The position numbers and the translations under genes are program-made. This document shows, piece after piece, positions 48,201 to 50,801 of a DNA stretch of 64,000 bases; position 1 is the first letter of the stretch; every line of letters starts with the position of its first letter. The notes under the pieces are model-generated. The model ran no database searches and was not told where the DNA came from. It worked only from the letters and a program-made list of their open reading frames with translations. Source of the stretch: Dasyornis broadbenti (Eukaryota; Chordata; Aves; Passeriformes; Dasyornithidae); assembly GCA_013397935.1 (NCBI GenBank), contig VZRN01005156.1, positions 160,059 to 224,058 on the forward strand, in the 5' to 3' direction.

Positions 48201-50801
48201 AAGTGTTGCTATCAAAAGTAAGCACAGTTCCCCAAGGCTGGATTTGATTATTGATACAGCAGAGGGAAAGGTTCATTTAAATATAAAATTAAAAATTTGC
48301 TGTTAAACGGTTCAGCAATTTGCAGGAGGTTTTTTTTAAATTAGTATTTTTGTGGTGTCTAACGTGGCTGATTCCTTTAACCCTGAAAAAGGGCAACAAA
48401 ACAAACAGCCCCTACATGCAGGTCAGAGCACGGATTTGTTTGTAGAGTGAGAAGGAAAGTTTGAAATCTTCAGGATCATCAAACCACCCCAACCATCACC
48501 CTGCTGACAAAGCCCTGAGTGCTGGCTTTCCTGCTGGGTCAGTTTTGGTGGAGCTTTGGGTGAGGGAGGTGGTTCTCCCCCTCTGCTCCACTCCCGTAAG
48601 ACTCTACCCTGAACAGTGTCCAGCTCTGGTATCCCCAGGAAAGACATTGAATTATTGGAGTGAGGGGGAGGCCAGGAAGATGATCAGAGGGATGGAACAG
48701 CTCTGCTGTGAGGAAAGGCTGGGAAAATAGGGATTGGTCAGCCTGGAGAAGAGGAGGCTGTGGGGAGACCTTAGAACACCTTTCATGCCTAAAGGTGCCC
48801 CAGGAGAGCTGGAGAGGGACTTGGGACAAGGGCCTGGAGTGACAGAGCAAGGGGGAATGGCTTCAAACTGACTGAAGGTAGATTTTTGTTAGATAAGAAA
48901 CAGAATTTCTTCCCTGTGAGGGTGGTGAGGCCCTGGCACAGGTTGTCCAGAGAAGCTGTGGCTGCCCCTGGACCTCTGGAAGTGTCCAAGGCCAGGTTGG
49001 ATTTGGCTCTGAGCAACCTGAGATAGTGGAAGGTGTCCCTGTGTTGCGGAGCAGAAAGGCCTTGCAAAGTGAAGGCCTTGTTGCTCTTGTAAAATCCTTG
49101 CTCACTTCTGCTACTTCGGCTAACCAGAGAGCATTCTGGGAATGGCTCAGCTAAACTAGAGGTGAAAAACAAGTTACATAACTGGAAAACAATTGTTAGA
49201 ACCAGTGAGTGCTCACACTGTGGGGTTGGTGATTAGTTACACCTGAAGCACGTTCCTATCGTGGTTTACAGTGGTTGGTTAAACACGTTTGTTGTGCCTC
49301 ACAGGTCTGTAAACTCATAACAATGTAACAGTTTAAGAACCTGGATTTTTACAATAAAATGTCTTGCTTATCACCGTCTTGTGGAGCCCATGCCATTAAT
49401 CACTGCATCCCTGCTCATGGCAGGACGTTGGAATGAGATGAGCTTTTAGGTCCTGCCAATCCAAACCATTCTATGATTCTAACTTAGACACTTCAGCAAA
49501 TCCTGTTATATGGGATTTTCAGGAACCTGAATCCCTCTGAAAATTCTGATCCTGCCAATCTGATTCTCTGTTTTGCTGAGTAAATCACATTGTGAACTCT
49601 GTCCTTTCTTAGCTATTCCGAAAATCTGTGTAATTTCTGAACTGTGTTGGTGTTGCTGTAACTCCTCTCCTTTCTCCTCACCTTCTTACAAGTCACAGGT
49701 GTGTACCTGAAGGAAGGGTGAGGAGGAGAGGAAGAAGGAGCAGTGGCCAAGAATCACAGACTCAATTAGGTTGGAAAAGACTTCTGGGATCATCAAGGCC
49801 AACCAAGAACCCAGCACCACACCTTGCTCACCACTAAACCCTGTGTTGAATCCTACAGCTCCCCACAATGAAACACGACCGAAATCAGCAACTGTCCGCA
49901 GCAAAACCAAGGGAAAAAAATGTTTCTCCCCCCAAAATCTCTTCTATTACATCTTGCCCCTGTGCAAGGGGAGGCTTTAGAGCAAATGTCTGCTGGTATA
50001 ACTGGCACATATATCGAATCTGCTTAGTCTGGGCTGTTAAGTAAGTTTAATTAATTTACTAAGTTAATGTTCCAATGTTAGCAACAAAGCATCATTGCAA
50101 TCAGCTGGGTAGCAGGAATTGGAACCCCTAAATGAGCTCATTTTTTCACAGTTGGAATTAGGGACCAGTTAGCCAGTTGTGTGGTTTTTCCAATTTCTCC
50201 CCTTGCCCTAGGGGAGTTGCAAGTTATTCATTCCCCATTGCTAAGTGTGAGTAAGATGGGGAGGGGGGAAACACGAACAAACCCTACTCCTTGCAGGAGT
50301 CCATCTTTGCTCCCAACACTGCTGATTCCCTCGCGGTTGTCTGCGCTTTTCTGCCCACCCTGGTCCTAGAATGGCATTTGTTCCTGTTTGTGACGGTTTG
50401 GGGAAGGAGAAAAGCATCACTGAGAGATATTTACTGCATGTATTTTCATCCTGAGTGTGTGCAGATAAAGGGGGGAAAAAACAAATAAACAATAAAAGAA
50501 TGGAAACAAAATTACAGAAATTTGCAAAGTTTGACAAATGGTGGCCAAGAGTTGCCACAAGCTAATGGCTTGCAATGATTAATAAGAGTAAAAATAATTG
50601 CATTTCATTAAGATTGATGACACCCCATTTAACCTCCCTTCTCGTTTCAGCCCTAAAGTGGAAAGAGATGAAGTTCTCATCTATAATAGCTCCTGTAACA
50701 TTACCATGGAAACTGAGGCAGAGATGGAGTGTGAGGGAGCTAATCAGCCAATTACTGCCAAGATTACTGAGATATGGAAAAACTGGGGCCAGAACACTCA
50801 G
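130..50801 (+). CDS. PKHD1: PKHD1 (fibrocystin/polyductin), internal part, 31 exons, incomplete at both ends
   Basis: Spliced coding region. Exons: 130-229, 2330-2387, 3240-3318, 5510-5584, 6277-6341, 6964-7003, 7828-7898, 9485-9586, 10230-10322, 11421-11556, 12402-12516, 13348-13623, 14172-14258, 14866-14959, 15425-15567, 16225-16355, 17134-17318, 17817-17955, 19717-19871, 20398-20582, 20702-20824, 22431-22536, 23391-23669, 26978-27108, 27657-27792, 30961-31156, 32630-32697, 34685-36298, 36468-36611, 44558-44741, 50651-50801. All have AG acceptors and GT donors, and the phases chain without a stop for about 1820 codons. In mammals fibrocystin is a type I membrane receptor-like protein of primary cilia and apical membranes of renal and biliary epithelium; its loss causes autosomal recessive polycystic kidney disease. 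This segment is ectodomain: IPT/TIG repeats, a PA14 domain, a spacer, then more IPT repeats. The single 1614-nt exon and the close peptide match point to PKHD1 rather than the paralogue PKHD1L1. Identity rests on remembered human sequence, not a search. Confidence -1.
331..388 (-). mobile_element. CR1 LINE 3' end fragment
   Basis: Reverse complement of the CR1 tail: GAATCATGGAATGATTTGG, then GGAAGGAACCTCTAAGACCAT. It abuts a + strand CR1 copy. Confidence -1.
391..697 (+). mobile_element. CR1 LINE 3' end
   Basis: Standard CR1 3' region: GAGAGTAGGTTTAGATTAGA, GGCCCTGGCACAGGTGCTCA, CCCATGGCAGG and the terminal CCATTCTGTGATCT. Confidence -1.
1410..1786 (+). mobile_element. CR1 LINE 3' end, second type
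   Basis: A different CR1 tail: GGGTCTGGAGCAC, GGAGGGGGCAGCCAGG, then GATGTGGCACTTGGGGACATGG-like sequence (here TGTGGCACTGGGGGACATGG). 5' truncated, as is usual for CR1. Confidence -1.
2330..2387 (+). CDS. PKHD1: PKHD1 exon E2 (start of IPT2)
   Basis: 58 nt, entering in phase 0 and ending one base into a glycine codon. It encodes FSAEQTPVIYQINPSSGIP, the P-x-I-x-x-I-x-P-x-x-G opening of an IPT/TIG repeat. Acceptor TTTGCAG, donor GTACGG. Confidence -1.
3240..3318 (+). CDS. PKHD1: PKHD1 exon E3 (IPT2)
   Basis: 79 nt. It continues IPT2 with NLIHIHGKTIAGRYETLDF and ends two bases into a Gly codon. Acceptor TTAAACAG, donor GTAATT. Confidence -1.
3319..5509 (+). other. PKHD1 intron, no recognisable repeat
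   Basis: 2.2 kb without a CR1 copy. 3343-3650 is AT-rich with several TAATTG/ATTA-type motifs and could be conserved non-coding DNA. The remainder shows nothing I recognise. Confidence -1.
5510..5584 (+). CDS. PKHD1: PKHD1 exon E4 (IPT2)
   Basis: 75 nt, symmetric (enters and leaves after the second codon base), so skipping would keep the frame. It encodes PAVLTSEGDGWTSLCSFAD, which aligns with the human segment containing a single cysteine between two tryptophan/glycine-rich strands. It was picked out from two longer overlapping frames because only this frame joins E3 and E5. Acceptor TTTGCCCAG, donor GTCAGT. Confidence -1.
6277..6341 (+). CDS. PKHD1: PKHD1 exon E5 (IPT2; human exon 9 equivalent)
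   Basis: 65 nt. It encodes DGLGTLQCRVEGNHI, the conserved L-x-C-x-V-x-G strand ending an IPT core. Acceptor CTCCACAG, donor GTTGGT. The donor is less canonical than its neighbours. Confidence -1.
6964..7003 (+). CDS. PKHD1: PKHD1 exon E6 (last strand of IPT2)
   Basis: 40 nt, the shortest exon seen. It encodes GSHNVSFSVFNKGK with an N-V-S sequon, closely matching human fibrocystin. Strong donor GTGAGT; acceptor CTCTCCCAG. Confidence -1.
7258..7512 (+). mobile_element. CR1 LINE 3' end
   Basis: Well preserved: GATATTAGGGAGAAATTCTT, GGCACAGGGTGCCCAGAGAA and a tail ending ACTATTCTGTGATCT. Confidence -1.
7828..7898 (+). CDS. PKHD1: PKHD1 exon E7 (linker between IPT2 and IPT3)
   Basis: 71 nt. It encodes KGAWLISAKQELFLYQTHP, one of the most conserved stretches with human (AWLISAKQ and LFLYQTH shared). 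Acceptor CTCTTGCAG, donor GTATTC. Confidence -1.
7899..9484 (+). other. PKHD1 intron with assembly gap
   Basis: 1.6 kb intron without recognisable transposons. It contains a poly-T tract near 8750 and an 88-nt run of N at 9059-9146 adjoining another long T tract. Confidence -1.
9059..9146. other. assembly gap
   Basis: 88 undetermined bases followed by about 35 nt that is nearly pure T. A sequencing failure in a homopolymer is the likely cause. Confidence -1.
9485..9586 (+). CDS. PKHD1: PKHD1 exon E8 (start of IPT3)
   Basis: 102 nt, symmetric phase. It encodes IHSVFPAGGSLGGGTHLTV followed by TGDFFEEPVQVTVAG, a classical IPT opening (V-F-P-x-x-G-S-x-G-G). Acceptor CCCCTGCAG, donor GTAAGA. Confidence -1.
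9833..10157 (+). mobile_element. CR1 LINE 3' part with internal deletion
   Basis: Contains the end of the CR1 reverse-transcriptase region/3' UTR (GGACATGGACCTGTTGGAGA, AGAGCCATGAAAATGATCAG) then jumps to the last 90 bp (CCATGGGAAGGTG..., CCAAACCATTCCATGA). It lies immediately upstream of exon E9. Confidence -1.
10230..10322 (+). CDS. PKHD1: PKHD1 exon E9 (end of IPT3, with Gly-Pro stretch)
   Basis: 93 nt, symmetric phase. It encodes VPCKVKHVSPREIRC then a short collagen-like run GPVGPAGLGAPQP before the PA14 domain. Human fibrocystin has a different, non-collagenous stretch here. The exon lies between two same-orientation CR1 copies. Acceptor GCTGGCAG, donor GTAAGA. Confidence -1.
10460..10905 (+). 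mobile_element. CR1 LINE 3' part
   Basis: 446 bp from the 3' coding end to the tail: GGCTGGAGCACCTCTGCTGT, CCAGTGCCTAAAGG, TGCCCAGAGAGATGGTGGAT, CCAAACCATTCTGTGATT. Same orientation as the copy upstream of E9. Confidence -1.
11421..11556 (+). CDS. PKHD1: PKHD1 exon E10 (start of PA14 domain)
   Basis: 136 nt. It encodes NRGLLFEVWDDA and YRWQLVPNASSPV. The G-L-L-x-E-V/Y-W start is typical of PA14, a beta-barrel glycan-binding fold found in many secreted and adhesion proteins. Acceptor TTTCTAG, donor GTACTC. Confidence -1.
12402..12516 (+). CDS. PKHD1: PKHD1 exon E11 (PA14 core)
   Basis: 115 nt. It encodes RGFFVAPQTNNYTFWIQAD and GQASLYLSLSQDPEEK. Y-x-F-x-I-x-x-D-x-x-x-x-L is the PA14 hallmark. 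The N-Y-T sequon is shared with human. Acceptor TTGCTCAG, donor GTATTA. Confidence -1.
13078..13330 (+). mobile_element. CR1 LINE 3' end abutting an exon acceptor
   Basis: TTCAAACTGAAAGAGAGTAG through CCATTCTGTAATTCTGTGAT. Its last bases are 17 nt from the first base of exon E12, so the branch-point region of that intron is CR1-derived. Confidence -1.
13348..13623 (+). CDS. PKHD1: PKHD1 exon E12 (end of PA14; human exon 16 equivalent)
   Basis: 276 nt, 92 full codons, phase 0 at both ends. It encodes YLEALHHGK and MRVGVQMHNTWLNPNVVNNY, the terminal PA14 strands, ending at PEVQ. The acceptor CACACAG is only 17 nt beyond the end of a CR1 copy. Donor GTCAGT. Confidence -1.
14172..14258 (+). CDS. 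PKHD1: PKHD1 exon E13 (post-PA14 spacer)
   Basis: 87 nt, phase 0 at both ends. It encodes VSGTGSFSISWNNT and IPTNATARQ, matching the human segment after PA14. Acceptor TTGCCAG, donor GTAGGT. Confidence -1.
14866..14959 (+). CDS. PKHD1: PKHD1 exon E14 (spacer)
   Basis: 94 nt. It encodes IEELLSVGCETEP and AKILFHHGFEKE, aligned with the human IEELLAVKC segment. The acceptor TTTAAAG is weak in pyrimidines next to the AG. Donor GTAGGG. Confidence -1.
15158..15300 (-). mobile_element. CR1 LINE 3' end, third type
   Basis: Reverse complement of a CR1 subfamily ending AGGATATTCTATGATT: GAATATCCTGAGTTGGAAGG, CAAGGATCATTGAGTCCA, GTTGTCCAAACACTTCTTGA. Confidence -1.
15425..15567 (+). CDS. PKHD1: PKHD1 exon E15 (spacer)
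   Basis: 143 nt. It encodes SGTEPFCGRFSVHRPSQLV; GTEPFCGRFS is shared with human. A 20-nt poly-T tract and CTTTTAATCTGTCAG form the acceptor; donor GTGAGT. Confidence -1.
16225..16355 (+). CDS. PKHD1: PKHD1 exon E16 (spacer)
   Basis: 131 nt. It encodes VCFAHKGQMSNILHLSVSYT and then several sequons (N-A-S, N-L-T, N-E-T), so it is heavily glycosylatable. The tail of this exon is less similar to human than its start. Acceptor TTTTGCAG, donor GTATCC. Confidence -1.
17134..17318 (+). CDS. PKHD1: PKHD1 exon E17 (spacer)
   Basis: 185 nt. It encodes FTCTDLWKRCVNL, NSPVLVHQIDLHS and GSFYLDELIITD. CTDLW and NSPVLVHQI are shared with human fibrocystin. Acceptor TCTTCCAG, donor GTAAAA. Confidence -1.
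17565..17701 (+). mobile_element. CR1 LINE 3' end, second type
   Basis: ACCATCCCTGGAAAGGTTCA, GATGTGGCACTTGGGGACAT and the tail TTCCAACCTTAATGATTCTG. It starts 250 nt upstream of exon E18. Confidence -1.
17817..17955 (+). CDS. PKHD1: PKHD1 exon E18 (spacer)
   Basis: 139 nt. It encodes VTVVGSSPTYNVSWTVSGCG and LPLLSPR, matching the human VVGSPPVY/GCGTELPL region. Acceptor CTTTCAG, donor GTAGGC. Confidence -1.
19200..19292 (+). mobile_element. CR1 LINE tail, eroded
   Basis: A decayed second-type tail: GGGGCATGGTTAAATGGTGG, TAATGCTGGGTTAATGATTG, TTTAATGATTGTAC. Confidence -1.
19717..19871 (+). CDS. PKHD1: PKHD1 exon E19 (spacer)
   Basis: 155 nt. It encodes SPPLGGTFHIHLANTVIP, close to the human segment. 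The acceptor is preceded by a run of nine C's (19697-19705 area) ending CCCACAG. Donor GTAAGG. Confidence -1.
19930..20240 (+). mobile_element. CR1 LINE 3' ends, two overlapping pieces
   Basis: A short piece (CTGCCCCATCCCTGGATGTG, CAAGGCCAGGTTGG), then a fuller copy from AAGGAAGAAACTTTTTATGA to CCAAACCATTCTATGATCCT with a degenerate terminal repeat. Confidence -1.
20398..20582 (+). CDS. PKHD1: PKHD1 exon E20 (spacer)
   Basis: 185 nt. It encodes the leucine-rich strand CQLRRLLQDNVDNFTAPFF, an N-F-T and an N-T-S sequon, and SCYESVWTLTWKKTAGDLPN. GDLPN is shared with human. The following intron is only 119 nt. Acceptor TTTTGCAG, donor GTACGG. Confidence -1.
20702..20824 (+). CDS. PKHD1: PKHD1 exon E21 (spacer)
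   Basis: 123 nt, 41 codons, phase 0 at both ends. It encodes TRVVYDGGVFIGPIFGDMLA, nearly identical to human, so this motif is under strong constraint. Acceptor CTCTGCCAG, donor GTGAGT. Confidence -1.
22431..22536 (+). CDS. PKHD1: PKHD1 exon E22 (entry to the long IPT array)
   Basis: 106 nt. It encodes VNDVLANCSGSCSFQFSRE and TPIVRDVEYLS. CSGSCSFQ aligns with human CPGSCSFQ, and T-P-I-V begins an IPT repeat. Acceptor TGTCTCCAG, donor GTAACA. Confidence -1.
22705..23110 (+). mobile_element. CR1 LINE 3' end, second type
   Basis: 406 bp: GGGTCTGGAGCACAGAACTG, GGAGGGGGCAGCCAGGCTGG, GATGTGGCATTTGGGGACAT, ACTCTGCGATTCTATGG. One of the longest copies of this type here. Confidence -1.
23391..23669 (+). 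CDS. PKHD1: PKHD1 exon E23 (IPT repeat)
   Basis: 279 nt, symmetric phase. It encodes a complete IPT body: VVIRGAGFGEEQP, SCHITTLNQTEVVCQVPRLP and VGIHQVTLLVTP. The two cysteines flanking the N-Q-T sequon are the usual IPT pair. Acceptor CCTTCAG, donor GTAGGT. Confidence -1.
24012..24216 (+). mobile_element. CR1 LINE 3' end, second type
   Basis: GGTATTAAGGAAAATTTCTT, GATGTGGCACCTGGGGACAT and CCTTAATGATCCATGATTCC. Confidence -1.
24507..24514. other. short assembly gap in a T tract
   Basis: Eight N's with the same motif (T run then GAGAGG) on both sides, suggesting the flank was duplicated at a failed join rather than a real duplication. Confidence -1.
24921..25110. repeat. T/G-rich low-complexity tract
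   Basis: About 190 bp dominated by TTTG and TTTTTT runs, including two pure T tracts. No transposon is recognisable inside it. Confidence -1.
25111..26977 (+). other. repeat-free end of the 3.3-kb intron before E24
   Basis: 1.87 kb with no CR1, LTR or coding exon recognised. It is evenly mixed in base composition and could hold conserved regulatory DNA. A short CTTCC repeat lies near 26645-26660. Confidence -1.
26978..27108 (+). CDS. PKHD1: PKHD1 exon E24 (IPT repeat)
   Basis: 131 nt. It encodes LRVTLRGTNLEGINAVLFGS then a C...C pair ending ITCKVPSR. Acceptor is a T tract ending TTTAG; donor GTAAGA. Confidence -1.
27326..27459. repeat. imperfect tandem duplication, period about 83 bp
   Basis: Two similar units, each with TTAATTTA, GCAAATCAAAA and GCATAGTC/GCGTAGTCC motifs. 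The GCAAATC element is at 27344-27350 and 27427-27433. A smaller 20-bp repeat (TTTTATTTACTAGT) lies between them. Confidence -1.
27657..27792 (+). CDS. PKHD1: PKHD1 exon E25 (IPT repeat boundary)
   Basis: 136 nt. It encodes the last strands of one IPT repeat and YDPSLNPAVVSLSRNTSGIA, the opening of the next; the N-T-S sequon is at a position glycosylatable in human. Acceptor TTCCTAG, donor GTGAAA. Confidence -1.
28112..28393 (+). mobile_element. CR1 LINE 3' end, third type
   Basis: CAGTGACAGGACCCAATG, GGGAAGGTTTAGGTGGGATA, GGATTTTTGGGACTGTCCTG and the tail CAGGATATTCCATGATTCTG. Same subfamily as the 15158-15300 copy, opposite strand. Confidence -1.
28394..29924 (+). other. intronic stretch without recognised features
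   Basis: 1.5 kb of the intron between E25 and E26. No repeat, exon or RNA gene recognised. Confidence -1.
29925..30481 (+). mobile_element. LTR-like element (probably avian ERVL-type endogenous retrovirus LTR)
   Basis: About 557 bp resembling a common bird LTR that I know from memory. It starts TGCCTGGAATAGCGTTAATT, has a TATA box (GTATATAAAGCTGGGGG at about 30170-30186), and ends GGGGTTAAACCGTGACA. The 5' boundary is approximate and I saw no clear target duplication, so it may be a truncated solo LTR. The family name is uncertain. No retroviral genes adjoin it. Confidence -1.
30961..31156 (+). CDS. PKHD1: PKHD1 exon E26 (IPT repeat)
   Basis: 196 nt. It encodes GGEELHIGISQF, DVKVQIGDSWPQIQ and ALPAGWHNVSVLVNGIAVAS. 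PAGxHxxSVxxNG is shared with human. Acceptor CCTCTGCAG, donor GTGCGT. Confidence -1.
31157..32354 (+). other. intronic stretch without recognised features
   Basis: 1.2 kb of the intron between E26 and E27, AT-rich, with nothing recognised before the CR1 tail. Confidence -1.
32355..32445 (+). mobile_element. CR1 LINE tail
   Basis: Last 90 bp only: GTCCCTGCCCATGGCTGG, TTAAGGTCCCTTCCAACCCA, CCGTTCTGTGATTCT. Confidence -1.
32630..32697 (+). CDS. PKHD1: PKHD1 exon E27 (IPT repeat opening)
   Basis: 68 nt. It encodes QYLSEIFSVQPCCGSLL, highly similar to the human P-C-C-G-S-L-L motif. It ends one base into a glycine codon that is completed by the giant exon. Acceptor GATTTGCAG, donor GTAAAC. Confidence -1.
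32698..34004 (+). other. intronic stretch without recognised features
   Basis: 1.3 kb of AT-rich intron upstream of the giant exon. No exon or repeat recognised before the CR1 copy at 34008. Confidence -1.
34008..34210 (+). mobile_element. CR1 LINE 3' end
   Basis: GGCACAGGGTGCCCAGAGAA, GGTTGGGTGGGGCTTGGAGC and CCAAACCATTCTGTGGTTCT. Confidence -1.
34563..34612 (-). mobile_element. CR1 LINE tail fragment
   Basis: 50 bp reverse-complement tail (ATCACAGAATGGTTTGCGTT, GACCTCAAAGATCATGG) ending 72 nt before giant exon E28. Confidence -1.
34685..36298 (+). CDS. PKHD1: PKHD1 giant exon E28 (human exon 32 equivalent), about six IPT repeats
   Basis: 1614 nt with no stop, symmetric phase (2 + 537 codons + 1). 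It carries successive IPT/TIG openings: GTLLTISGVGFGQNP, TPLVTAVETEITDG, ITSIFPSQGSVCGG, TPLVHLVTWKTNG, VHQFYPRNFSTNGGG and TPSFLSLVATGP. Each is followed by a glycine-rich turn and usually a cysteine pair. I count 16 N-x-S/T sequons, consistent with a heavily glycosylated ectodomain. Human PKHD1 has a similarly large exon 32, a known site of many disease variants; the paralogue PKHD1L1 codes its IPT repeats in small exons. Acceptor TCCTAG, donor GTAAGT. Antisense open frames inside it are shadows of the coding sequence. Confidence -1.
36468..36611 (+). CDS. PKHD1: PKHD1 exon E29 (last IPT repeat seen)
   Basis: 144 nt, symmetric phase, 169 nt after E28. It encodes GGPVYLRGTGFSPGETL, VCGTSCELLD and LNCLAPRLH: the Gly-x-GFSPG turn and cysteine pair of an IPT repeat, parallel to human GAGFSPG...CGAPC. 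The acceptor TCCGAAG is purine-containing and weak. Donor GTCAGT. Confidence -1.
36735..36812 (+). mobile_element. CR1 LINE tail fragment
   Basis: GATGATCTTGAAGGTCTTTT, then TCAACCTCAGTGATGCCATG and ATTCTGTGAC; a second-type tail. Confidence -1.
37078..37325 (+). mobile_element. CR1 LINE 3' end, second type
   Basis: CCTCAAGTTGCACCAGGGAA, GATGTGGCACTTGAGAACAT, TTCCAACCTTAACGATTCTT. Moderately diverged. Confidence -1.
37775..37945 (+). mobile_element. CR1 LINE 3' end, diverged
   Basis: CTCAGTGGAGTCCCCATCCC, CAGTTGGATGTGGCACTCAG, CTCTGGGTGACAAG and a GTGATTCACTGATTCC tail. Confidence -1.
38333..38402 (-). mobile_element. CR1 LINE tail fragment
   Basis: ATAGAATTCCCAAATTATTT, GGTTGGAAGGAACCTTAAAG, GTTCCAACCCCCTTCC: reverse complement of a CR1 end. 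A weaker plus-strand scrap may precede it at 38225-38302. Confidence -1.
38403..40151 (+). other. intronic stretch without recognised features
   Basis: 1.75 kb inside the 7.9-kb intron between E29 and E30. No exon, RNA gene or repeat recognised. Confidence -1.
40152..40292 (+). mobile_element. CR1 LINE 3' end, second type
   Basis: GATCACCATGCCTGGAAGTG, GATGTGGCACTTGGGGACAT, CCAAAATGATTCTACGATCC. Confidence -1.
40293..43697 (+). other. intronic stretch, mostly featureless
   Basis: 3.4 kb within the E29-E30 intron. A possible worn CR1 tail at about 41258-41300 (GGTGGGACTCGATGACCTTA) is the only hint of a repeat. Confidence -1.
43698..43910 (-). mobile_element. CR1 LINE 3' end
   Basis: GGAATCACACCGAATTATTT, CCAGGGATGGGGGCTCCACC, ACCTCCCTGGGCAGCCCCTT: reverse complement of a distinct CR1 subfamily tail. 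Confidence -1.
44395..44478 (-). mobile_element. CR1 LINE tail fragment
   Basis: AAAGAATCATGGAATGGTTT, GGGTTGGAACGGCCCTTAAA, CATGGGCAGGGAC. It ends 80 nt before exon E30. Confidence -1.
44558..44741 (+). CDS. PKHD1: PKHD1 exon E30 (human exon 34 equivalent)
   Basis: 184 nt. It encodes SLALLCGLTRSSADC, FIECDIQVTVGLSQQRG and VSYLYICRDT, aligning with human LAFLCGL and PYLYICE. Two internal blocks are shorter than human. It sits 7.9 kb from E29, with a minus-strand CR1 end about 80 nt upstream. Acceptor TTTTCAG, donor GTTAGT. Confidence -1.
45140..45200. repeat. pyrimidine-rich low-complexity tract
   Basis: T runs with interspersed C, then TTTATTTATTTATTTTATTT. No coding potential. Confidence -1.
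45413..45720 (-). mobile_element. CR1 LINE 3' end
   Basis: 308 bp well-preserved reverse complement: GGAATGGTTTGGTTTGGAAG, CCATGGGCAGGGACACCTTC, GCAGCCACAGCTTCTCTGGG, then CCCTTGCCTTTTGTTCCG from the element's 3' UTR start. Confidence -1.
46665..46703. repeat. (AAC)n microsatellite with AAT edges
   Basis: About nine AAC units flanked by AAT units. A short poly-A tract lies at about 46086-46101. Confidence -1.
47535..47690 (-). mobile_element. CR1 LINE 3' end
   Basis: AGAATCACAGAATAGTTTGG, CCATGGGCAGGGACACCTTC, CACTATCCCAGACTGGTCCA; 5' part missing. Confidence -1.
47691..48554 (+). other. intronic stretch without recognised features
   Basis: About 0.86 kb of AT-rich intron between two CR1 copies. 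Nothing recognised. Confidence -1.
48555..49481 (+). mobile_element. CR1 LINE 3' part interrupted by an LTR
   Basis: CR1 sequence runs from the 3' coding end (GATGATCAGAGGGATGGAAC, CAGCCTGGAGAAGAGGAGGC) to GGAAGGTGTCCCTG at 49041. It resumes as CTCATGGCAGG after 49413 and ends CCATTCTATGATTCT. The two parts are continuous in the CR1 consensus once the LTR and one target copy are removed. Confidence -1.
49042..49407 (+). mobile_element. solo LTR of an endogenous retrovirus, 366 bp
   Basis: Begins TGTTGCGGAGC and ends AATCACTGCA (5'-TG...CA-3', the retroviral LTR ends). It is bounded by the 6-bp direct repeat TCCCTG at 49036-49041 and 49408-49413. It contains AATAAA at 49353-49358, about 50 bp from the 3' end, fitting an R/U5 boundary. 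There is no internal retroviral sequence, so this is a recombined solo LTR. A 6-bp target duplication is typical of ERVK/beta-type elements. It is younger than the CR1 copy it interrupts. Strand follows the AATAAA. Confidence -1.
49750..49860 (-). mobile_element. CR1 LINE 3' end, second type
   Basis: AGAATCACAGACTCAATTAG, GGTTGGAAAAGACTTCTGGG, CTCACCACTAAACCCTGTGT: reverse complement of the second-type tail. Confidence -1.
49861..50650 (+). other. intronic stretch before E31
   Basis: 0.8 kb. No repeat or exon recognised. AT-rich, with a TTTAATTAATTTAC run near 50045. Confidence -1.
50651..50801 (+). CDS. PKHD1: PKHD1 exon E31 (human exon 35 equivalent)
   Basis: 151 nt, ending in phase 0 before GTATAA. 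It includes RDEVLIYNSSCNITMETEAE and then NQPITAKITEI and WGQNTQ. From memory this is almost identical to human, the strongest conservation in the window. It precedes the first G8 domain, whose exons are beyond the right edge. Acceptor TCGTTTCAG. Confidence -1.

Noticed and set aside
130..50801. Assignment to the paralogue PKHD1L1
   Set aside because: The single 1614-nt IPT exon and the close peptide matches fit PKHD1; PKHD1L1 has more IPT repeats in smaller exons.
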